Below are positions 28,501-35,558 of a stretch of 37,571 bases of DNA, one piece after another. Both the position numbers and the translations under genes were made by a program. Positions within the stretch are counted from its first letter, which is position 1. Every line of letters begins with the position of its first letter. Source of the stretch: Coemansia sp. RSA 922 (taxonomy: Eukaryota > Kickxellomycota > Kickxellomycetes > Kickxellales > Kickxellaceae); assembly GCA_027577415.1 (NCBI GenBank), contig JANBQS010000094.1, forward strand, positions 1 to 37,571. Direction: 5' to 3'. The notes under the pieces are model-generated. The model saw only the letters and a list, made by a program, of their open reading frames with translations, had not been told where the DNA came from and did no database searches.

Positions 28501-30293
28501 GTATTGTAGCAACGCAGCTCCTAGCTACATACAAGGACTACTATCTAGCGACGAGGTTGGGCCGCAAGACTGGCAGCGGCAAAAGCGAAGGCAGCAGTAG
28601 TGGCGACAAAGTTTTGCACTGGCTCGTCGTTTACCTTGCAATCAGCTTCTTGTCCGCAGTTATCAGCACATTGACCTTGCTATGGACCTACCGTGGCAGC
28701 TTGCGAGCATCCGTTGCGCTTCACGACCGCTTGCTCCGGTCGATTGTCTATGCTACGCCTCGGTTCCTAGAGACGACCCCAATCGGGCGGATGATGGCGA
28801 GGTTTGCCAAGGACATGCAAGTTATCGACACGGACATCATGGAGATTATCTTTTTTTTCCTGCGCTCGTTGCTGTCGGCCCTCATAACTCTCGTCGTCAT
28901 ATCGTCGACCGTCCCGCTATTTACCGTTGTCGGCTTGGGTGTGCTCTTAGTGTACGCAGATCTGACGTGGTCGTTTATGCAAGCGCAGAGGGAGTGCAAG
29001 CGGTTAGAGGCCACTAGCTTTGCGCCCATGATATCGCTGTACTCTGAGATGATCCCGGGCTGCGACACGATCCGGGCCTTTGACATGCACCAGGCGTATA
29101 TGGAGGAGATGCGGAGCCGGTTTACAGCCTATCTCAGCGCTGACTTTATCTTGCGCTCTACGAGGCGGTGGCTGGGCATGCGTATTGGACTCACGAGCTC
29201 GATGGTTTCATTCTCGACTACTATGTTCATCTTGCTTAGCATCGACTCGTTCGATAGCGGGCTGGCAGGGTTTGTGTTAATCTACGCTGTCAACTTCTGG
29301 ACCGAGGCAATTGTCGTGGTTCGGCGCTACAGCGACCTGGAGCTGTCGCTCAATTGCGTCGAGCGTGCCCACCAGTACATGGTAATTGACCAAGAAGCAG
29401 CATCGAACACGCTGCCAGAGAATAGGCCAACTTCAGAGTGGCCCAGCACCGGCTCGCTAGCTGTCAGGGACTTGGTTGTCGGCTATACGAGCAGCACGCC
29501 TGTCTTGCACAGAATTTCGTTCACTGTGCAACACGGCGAGAAAATCGGCGTCGTTGGCCGAACTGGCGCTGGAAAATCTACTCTGTCGTTGGCGCTGCTT
29601 CGCTTCATTGAGGCGACTAGTGGCCAGATTTTGCTCGATGGCGTGGACATTTCGACTTTGGGACTAGAGGAATTGCGGCAGAGAATCACGATTATCCCGC
29701 AAGACCCGGTCCTGTTCGACGGAACCATTCGGTTCAACCTGGATCCATTTAGTGACCATTCAGATGCGCTGCTACTCGATGCGCTTCGCCGCACTACCTT
29801 GCTCAAGGAATGTCAGGGTTTAAGCGGCGATAGCAGCAACGAATCTGAGGACTTGGTTGGGCTCAGCACCAATAGCAGCGTGGCGGCGTTTGTGTCGCTG
29901 GATGATCTGCTTGTAAGCAATGGCCAGAATCTTTCGCTGGGACAGCGACAGCTGGTGGCACTAGCGAGAGCTTTGGTTCGGCGGTCCAAACTGGTCATCA
30001 TGGATGAGGCGACGGCGTCGGTAGACTTTCAGACCGATGAGAATATGCAAAAAGCCATTCGCGGGTCCGAGTTTGCTGACTCTACTCTGCTGTGCATTGC
30101 TCACCGACTGCGTACGATTATTGACTACGACCGCGTACTGGTGCTAGACGATGGCAAGGTCATTGAGTTCGACACACCTGACAATTTGATTAACCGCGAG
30201 GGTGGCAGCTACTTCCGCTGGCTGTGCGAGAACAGCGGCGAGTTTGGCCTCTTGCAATCATTGGCGAAGAGCAAAGCCAATGGCATAGCATAG
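25515..30293 (+). CDS. ABC transporter, ABCC/MRP family (full length, with TMD0)
   Basis: ABCC exporters pump glutathione conjugates, metals or drugs, usually into the vacuole in fungi (Ycf1, Bpt1). The protein has 1592 residues from the first ATG; the frame runs 57 bp further upstream without one. An N-terminal TMD0 of about five helices is followed by TMD1, NBD1, TMD2 and NBD2. NBD1: Walker A GPTGSGKSS (702-710), signature LSGGQKQR (812-819), Walker B LLIDD with Asp in the catalytic position, typical of this family's degenerate first site. NBD2: Walker A GRTGAGKST (from 1348), signature LSLGQRQL (1473-1480), Walker B VIMDEATASVD. No introns. The substrate cannot be told from the sequence. 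Confidence 0.94.
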   Translation: MSFLTEQHVGVCRLQSTLFWRWDWERDPCIRAVFVDALPPVLVAAMAWKLLGSPMLGAAKLTSPPWLVGSAASQSDNRMWIGPLVACLALIQALVQAVATYRLLFAEPLVTPLVLAAAAVLVSWLVAAVSAVGQFRRYLQYRRNGHFGLFGPALQGFVAASLVSNLAEVYFAFFVRARWHASVDSDSVRFLVVLGITTAVSLLLLIVRDLPKRSAVIALPEESELLMDSTDTPSIGIRRLTHAEPSKQKSPEVGSSILSNALFCWVNGFLELGKKRQPQQDDLYEPPSKFMPVSAWARFDAQAKPGRSLLWQLLWTFKFEIAEQAILNPIVISLEYAQPFIMQQILRFIDSYTKDHSIGLRYGFFLAGSMLVSNILLTFVEQQQAWHSRSLSIYVRNIVVFKLTQKTARRRAKEASSRESSEANGGKDTSEGRAYNVLTTDVSRLSKMSALVLAIFVLPSQQIVGAWYMYHLLGLAGVVGALLLVVVLRISRTLIGHANSIEEKLGSLNDQRLATTSEVIRGIASVKLFGWGSRFIEVVGEKRAHQLKVLWQRAKTWSLIHFVTLGSLPFINFAMFAIYSTHHDVNAETIFTAVAVFMLIQRSVDWMPGLFAEAVSVVVSFRRIESYLSHPEAQSLDDRVRTGNVAAVGFQDAYLTWNHPLPAGFERQSGATTPTSTDSVTPFSLSGLDVLFPTGQLSLIGGPTGSGKSSVLSALIGEMTLLSGQVLIPTSVSDGATAGQFGGQTTTVLSDIAYVSQEPWLRNATIRDNILFGETYCQDRYEQVLRVCALIPDLRILPAGDMSEVGERGITLSGGQKQRVALARAIYSSRRILLIDDCLSAVDAHTGKHILHKCLLNDSGLMRGRTRILVTHHMPMCLPHCQFVVLMRGGVVEFQGPPTGLADAKISLCTSNDSSDNIDAGAEPERDVGPTQDELNTKRTASAAAMASTDANAVQRAHGQIVEDEVRLQGLIKLDTWRLYLAQCGGWPFIISCLGCIVATQLLATYKDYYLATRLGRKTGSGKSEGSSSGDKVLHWLVVYLAISFLSAVISTLTLLWTYRGSLRASVALHDRLLRSIVYATPRFLETTPIGRMMARFAKDMQVIDTDIMEIIFFFLRSLLSALITLVVISSTVPLFTVVGLGVLLVYADLTWSFMQAQRECKRLEATSFAPMISLYSEMIPGCDTIRAFDMHQAYMEEMRSRFTAYLSADFILRSTRRWLGMRIGLTSSMVSFSTTMFILLSIDSFDSGLAGFVLIYAVNFWTEAIVVVRRYSDLELSLNCVERAHQYMVIDQEAASNTLPENRPTSEWPSTGSLAVRDLVVGYTSSTPVLHRISFTVQHGEKIGVVGRTGAGKSTLSLALLRFIEATSGQILLDGVDISTLGLEELRQRITIIPQDPVLFDGTIRFNLDPFSDHSDALLLDALRRTTLLKECQGLSGDSSNESEDLVGLSTNSSVAAFVSLDDLLVSNGQNLSLGQRQLVALARALVRRSKLVIMDEATASVDFQTDENMQKAIRGSEFADSTLLCIAHRLRTIIDYDRVLVLDDGKVIEFDTPDNLINREGGSYFRWLCENSGEFGLLQSLAKSKANGIA

Positions 30294-30483
30294 AGTGGCA
30301 CCCCCCAACAGCTAGAACAGTTATATCGAATTAACCACAATACAAAACATTGCGCCGATCTATTTTCCCCTGCAGGGCGCTGCGATTGCCTGGGCAGTTT
30401 AGAACTGCCATTCTCTCATCTCTTCTTTCTGCATCGCCACCTTTGTTGCTTAATTATATCTGTATCTATTGTTGCTATAAGCG

Positions 30484-32184
30484 ATGTCATCCTTGTCGCC
30501 CTTTCAGACGCTCCCACCTCACGTCGTCCAGATGGTGGTCAATTACATTCCCGGTCGCAACCATGGCCTTCTCTATGATGAATATGACGACTCCAAGGAA
30601 AACATGGCCCGCCATATGGCTCTCCTGTGGACTTGTTCCAACTTTCGCGCCATAGTTCAGCTGCGCTACTGTCGCGCTCTCTGTCTGCAGCTTATCGACA
30701 AAACGGACATAGTGAAAGCTGCGCAAACCTCGTGGCCTTTCCGCCCCAAAGAGCTTGGCTAACCCACACGTCATTTTGCCAAGAACCTCAAGATTGAGTT
30801 GAGTATGCCGGGTATCTGCTCCGGCCAGGCACTGAAGATGCTCTCTAGTGGGCCCTACACTGGATGCTCATTTCCGCTGGTGCGTTCGCTTACATTTACA
30901 TTTATCCCACCTCCGTGGCGTCGGCGTAATTATATTGTGGCAAGTCGGTCAAGGACTAATACCAATATTAGCGCCCTTGTGCAGCGGGTCAAGGAGATGG
31001 CGCCCAGGCTTGACAAAGTCAATGTTGCCGTTCACGAGTACAGCCCCTACCGTTCTCAAAGCACGATTCAAGACTTTAGCAGCTTGGTTTCACAGTTATT
31101 CCAGCTGGCTAGCCGCATCGAGTACAACACCCACATCGAAACAACGCCCATGGAGCTGCAGTTAGACAATGTTCGCAATTTGGTACACATCAATTGCACC
31201 TGCTTTAACAGCAGCGACGAGGCTGTGCAGCTGGCGCGGCAGAGTGCGTCGACGCTTCAAATTCTCGCCATTAAAATGCACCAGACGACGGACATATCTG
31301 GTCTCGTTCAAGATAGCGATGGCAATTACGCAGAGTACCCGTGCTTGCATACTTTGAAGTTAGAATACCATAGGGAACTACGATTATCGCAGCGGCCGGT
31401 ATTTGGCGGTGTATCTTTTTTTCCCGGACTTCAGCGCCTGTATGTCAAGGGGGAATATCCATTCGGCGACGACACGCTGTTCAGGGGCAACGCAGCCACA
31501 CTCGAATATCTAAGTATGATGTTGGACCCCGAAATGGTAGCCATGGTTAAGGAGTACGACGTGTTCTCGCCTAGCAGAAATTTGAAGCTGCAGAGTGTCG
31601 AGGTTGGAGAAATGCGAGATCTCATACCGACCCCCTTTGCCACCTCTGTCGAATACACGCAGTTTGTCTTAGATATGGCACCTGAACTATCTGAGCTTAT
31701 AATCTACGGCGTGCCGGCTAATCTGACGTTTCAGCCTGTGCTATCACTGCTTGGCGAGCATACCAGCATTCGGGTCCTGCGATTGCCATTGACAAGCATG
31801 TGTCTTTGGGACGCCCTGGTGTTAATCAAGTCGCTTCCACTTCTCACACATCTGCATACTATGTCGATAAGCCTTGGTGCCATGCCTGCTGGAGTCAATT
31901 TAGATATGCTCCCTATGTACATGTGTTCGACGTATACCTCGATGTGCAAGCGATTCCGGCGCTGGATCTTCAAGTACAGCGAGAAAGACCCTTCCAAGGA
32001 TGCCGTTACGTGTGTACTACTGCTGGCGCTGATTTGCCCTAATTTTGACCACTCTGCGCTAGAGTACCGCCTGCATGGGTCGTTCATGGCACAAATGAAA
32101 ATGGCCCTTGCCTTGCGTGGATATGAGCACTACTCGTCACGCTTACATCGCTCACTCTATAGCAAATATCATATATCTCATTAA
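30484..32184 (+). pseudogene. F-box/leucine-rich-repeat-like family gene with one in-frame stop
   Basis: One reading frame runs from the ATG at 30484 to a stop at 32184 (567 codons) and is broken only by TAA at 30760-30762. The start (FQTLPPHVVQMVVNYI) looks like an F-box-like helix, followed by LLWTCSNFRAI. After the stop the frame continues directly with PTRHFAKNLKIEL and many leucine-rich segments. From recall, Coemansia genomes carry many such proteins, and they tend to have Tyr-Pro-Thr at the point of the stop, so TAC or TAT to TAA would explain it. Alternatives: a 72-bp intron at 30712-30783 (weak GTGAAA donor, CTAAC branch site, AAG acceptor) would also remove the stop but delete conserved residues; or a sequencing error. 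Family call is moderate; the single stop is certain. Confidence 0.68.
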
Positions 32185-32449
32185 TGGCGACAATTAAAGC
32201 CAAAAATCTATAATTCAATTAAAAATATCTTTCTCTTACCCACGGACAGAAATAAAATACGTAATACCTAGTACATAAATACCTTGCGCATAGTGTGGCG
32301 TACCAGAAAATAAAATTAGCTACAGTCAAATGGGGTATGTTCTGCCGTCATTTATGCGGCTATTTTCTTCTCAGTGAGAGTATTTCCTAACAATAATAAT
32401 CGACACATTGTCATTCAATTTAAACCAACAATAAACATAGCTATTATCT

Positions 32450-32894
32450 CTAAAGCTCTGTGTTATTCTCGCGCACACCAAATGTCCGTCGAGGATTCAT
32501 AGGACGCTGGCCACTTGAATTGACCTCACGTCCCTGCTGCCGCGCATTCTCTCTTTCATACTCATTTTCTACGTCCTCAGCAACGTCTTCGTGTCTAACT
32601 AGCAGCTGCGCCCCCTGGTCACGATTAACTTCAACAGGAGTGTTACGTGGGCGCTCTTCGGGGTCAAAGAGAACGACAAAAGGTTCGGGCCTCCTAACTG
32701 GTAGTGGTGTTGGAGGTGGTAGAATAGAGGGGGCAGCTCCTGGATTTCCCTGGTAGTCGTAGAAGGGGACGAACGGAGCGTCATTTAGTCGCGTTGACCC
32801 GGCGACCAAGTCGTTCGTCCCACGGCCTCGGATGGCCCCCCCTGAGCCAACTCGAGATCTCGGCTTCGATTTTGCTGTCGGTGGGGATGGACAT
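32450..32894 (-). CDS. Hypothetical small protein, probably frameshifted in a C7 tract
   Basis: I do not recognise this protein. The long open part (stop at 32450) reads from about 32835 downward and is charged and Pro/Asn-rich (FVPFYDYQGNPG, then RRPEPFVVLFDPEERPRN). It has no ATG of its own near the N-terminal end. The only good ATG (32892-32894, context AAAAATG) is in another frame and begins MSIPTDSKIEAEISSWLRGG. The two frames meet at a run of seven C (32836-32842); one base fewer there would join them into about 147 residues. It may be a broken gene, an assembly error, or a gene whose true first exon I cannot see. Confidence 0.4.
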
Positions 32895-33936
32895 TTTTAC
32901 TTGCCTCAATAAAACAATAGATGTTATTTTGCTAGTTATACCAAAGTTAGATATAAAACACTCGAGAATGTAGGGCGGTTGGCTACTTTTATAATCGCAA
33001 GCTATACACCAGTGAGTGAATGAGTTCTGCTTGCTGATACGAAAGCTGTCTGTAAACCATGAGCCCTCGTCCTCTACGCACATGATAATCACAAGTACAT
33101 GTATTTTATTATCATCCAAAAGCTAGCATATCGGCAACGCTGCTTATACTACAATTGAACTTGTCTAAATAATAGCGATATATGGTGCATAATATTAACG
33201 TTATTCAAGCAATAGAAGCATGTCACGTATTGCGGAGATGCAATGGGGTTGTCTTGAGAAAGGTGGTTTTTTTCACAATACATTTTCCTGTCCCTTTATC
33301 AGGTGATATTTTTTGCCTATATAGAAAGCATTTTGGAGTGGGAGAGCTCAATCTAAATGTTTGCGAGAACGCCTGTTTCTTTATTTCCCCTCACAATCCT
33401 CCTTTAGCCTTGTGTCACAAGGGTTGGCCATCTGACGGAAACAAGGCAAGAAATGTATGTCATTATCTGGGATAGGGTGACGCTTTCTGCGCTGGATACA
33501 GATGGGCTCAATTGCAAAAGTGTAGCCAAAGTGAGGCCTCGAGCACCATCCCTGACAGACCGCCCTCCAAAGAGGCGTAGGAAGATTGAAGCACCTCAAA
33601 CTGGGCCAGTCATGAGGACGATGTCAAAAACATCTCACCAGAGCCACAAGGCCTAGCGCCGCTTGTCTCCAATTCACTGAAACAACTTTTCACTTTTGCT
33701 CTCCAATACTATTACCATATGCATTCGACAATATGTGATGGCATGTCGGTGACATATGACGTGTATTTGTCAGATTACGGTTCGCTGATCTGTGCCCATA
33801 CAGGGCTCAGCTACAGTGACTTTATAGCCATCATATTTTCTAATTTCCGCCAACCCCATTAACGGTTTATCAAACTGTTTCTATTTTTTTTAATTGACTC
33901 TACCTTTTGCTACACCTTTGGAAAAATAGACGAGGA
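32895..33936. other. AT-rich intergenic region
   Basis: About 1.04 kb, markedly A/T-rich, with short open frames on both strands that I do not believe. It contains a perfect 15-bp palindrome (33408-33422). The right end should hold the PhLP2 promoter; a T-rich tract at 33880-33892 and an AATAG just before the ATG could mark a leader intron. Confidence 0.5.
33408..33422. repeat. Palindrome CCTTGTGTCACAAGG, second copy of a motif in EMC3
   Basis: CCTTGTG and CACAAGG flank a single T. The first 14 bases occur again at 24178-24191, inside the second EMC3 intron. The function is unknown. Confidence 0.5.
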
Positions 33937-34644
33937 ATGAACCCCGAAGAGGACACCGAGTGGAACGATATCTTGCGCAAGCATGGAATCCTGCCCCAGC
34001 AAATAAAGATCACGCAGAACGACATCTACGACTCTGCGGTTGCAAAGGCACAGGAGGAGGAGAGCGAGCGGCTCGAGGGACTCGACCTCGACGAACTAGC
34101 CGAACTTGAGGACGAAGAAGACGACCAGGTTCTAGCACACTACCGGCAGCAGCGCCTGGCAGAGATCAAGGCGCAGGCAGACAAGGAAAGGTTCGGCGAG
34201 CTCACGTATATCTCAGAGCCTGACTACAAACGGGAAGTTACCGAAGCCAGCAAGGACTCGTGGATCGTCGTGCACTTGTTCCGTGACAGTATCCCCGAGT
34301 GCAAGCTGATGAACAGATTCCTGGGAGAGTTGGCTCAGCAGTACCGCGCAACAAAGTTTGTCAAGATCATCTCCGTAGAGTGTATCCACAATTACCCCGA
34401 CGCCAATCTGCCGACCTTGCTGGTGTATGGCAACGGAGATATGCGCGGACAGTTGGTGCGCCTGGACAAGTTTGGCGGCATGAGGACAAAGAGAAAGGAT
34501 GTCGAGGACTACTTGAAGGGACTGGGCGCCATAGATCCGGCGCTTAAGAGGGCGCTGCCTGGCGAGGGCGCAGAAGATGACAGCGAAGACGATGATGACT
34601 CTAATGGTGGCCGCATGTACTTTGATCTATCCAAGGGCATATAG
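33937..34644 (+). CDS. PLP2: Phosducin-like protein, PhLP2/PDCL3 type (Plp2)
   Basis: PhLP2 proteins are cytosolic co-chaperones of the CCT/TRiC chaperonin, helping actin and tubulin folding. The protein has 235 residues. The N-terminal signature DTEWNDILRKHGILP (6-20) is typical of this subgroup. An acidic helical region follows (40-75), then RLAEIKAQADKERFGEL, and a thioredoxin-like domain from about 90: WIVVHLFRDSIPECKLMN, then NYPDANLPTLLVYGNGD. The acidic C-terminus (EDDSEDDDDS) is also typical. I chose the first ATG; the upstream frame has no ATG. It converges on the DJ-1-like gene, 99 bp away. Confidence 0.93.
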   Translation: MNPEEDTEWNDILRKHGILPQQIKITQNDIYDSAVAKAQEEESERLEGLDLDELAELEDEEDDQVLAHYRQQRLAEIKAQADKERFGELTYISEPDYKREVTEASKDSWIVVHLFRDSIPECKLMNRFLGELAQQYRATKFVKIISVECIHNYPDANLPTLLVYGNGDMRGQLVRLDKFGGMRTKRKDVEDYLKGLGAIDPALKRALPGEGAEDDSEDDDDSNGGRMYFDLSKGI

Positions 34645-34743
34645 CTTCCAAACTTGGGGCGGATCCAGATCAGCTCCTTCCCATCTTGATACGGCTCAGA
34701 TACCTGTTGACTCATCAACAATACAAATATATATAACAAAATA

Positions 34744-35419
34744 CTAGGCGAGCATCATTGGAGTGGCAACTTCATTCATCTTGTCTTCGCCTGCCAGTAT
34801 GGATACAAGTTTCAGAGCAAACTCAAAAGTAGTTCCAGGTCCGCGGCTGGTGACCAGATTGCCATCGACTACAACTCGCTCATCCTTATAGAGAAAGTCA
34901 TGCTCAAGCTGGTCCTTGACCGAGGGATGCGAAGTAAGACGCAATGGCTGGGACACTTTGGTTTGAATGCCCGCAGCCTTTATTGCGAGCGAGCCAGCGC
35001 ATATGGCAGCCACGAGCTTCTTTTGCGCATAAAAGTCAGCAAGTATCGATCGCACCTGAGGGTTCTCAGATAGCGTTGCTGCACCCTCAGCACCTCCAGG
35101 AATAACTACGGCGTCGTAGGTGGTAATCTTCACTGAATCGTCGCCTAGGTATGCGTCGGGCACTAGTTTGACGCCGCGACTACATACAACGTGACCGGTA
35201 CTGATCTCGGCAGCTAGCACGAGTGCTTGGATCCCAGCACGGCGGAGTACGTCGACTACAGGGATAGATATCTCAGAGAAAAGTAGCTTAGCTCTCTGCG
35301 TACAATAATGGCCGTTGATCTGGCCCATGGCGTGTGTACGTACTGGTGATAACAGCCTCCATCTCCTCGGTGCCGTTGGCGACAAAGACAATAGCTCTCT
35401 TCTGAACACCGTGCGCCAT
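34744..35419 (-). CDS. DJ-1/PfpI family protein (DJ-1 clade)
   Basis: DJ-1 proteins are small glyoxalase or deglycase-like, stress-linked enzymes with an oxidation-sensitive cysteine. Exons are 35344-35419 and 34744-35255, giving 195 residues. The intron 35256-35343 has a GTACGT donor and a CTGTAG acceptor; the splice yields EEMEAVITIDVLRRAG, which matches the family and fixes the boundary. Key residues: Glu21 (human Glu18), Cys111 in VAAICAGS (human Cys106) and His135 in SHPSVKD (human His126). The SRGPGTTFEFAL block near the C-terminus is typical. The length matches human DJ-1 (189). It lies 139 bp downstream of the coiled-coil gene on the same strand. Confidence 0.92.
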
Positions 35420-35558
35420 GACTGAAAAGAGTAGAATTAGGAATTTATAAAAATGACACACGAGGGAGAGCAAAAATAAAAAAAGAGAGAAAGAGAAATA
35501 TAGAGGCGGTGATGCAAGGCGCCCTGCTGGGTTTAGGGCCTGCGAGTGAGCGTGGGTC

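Noticed and set aside
33182..33475. A 97-codon plus-strand frame in the A/T-rich gap before PhLP2
   Set aside because: No recognisable content, A/T-rich, and it includes the palindrome; it is most likely a chance frame.
35270..35282. Alternative acceptor CTCTGAG for the DJ-1 intron
   Set aside because: It needs a poor GTTATC donor and gives two extra residues in a conserved stretch, while the CTGTAG acceptor with the GTACGT donor gives an exact family match.
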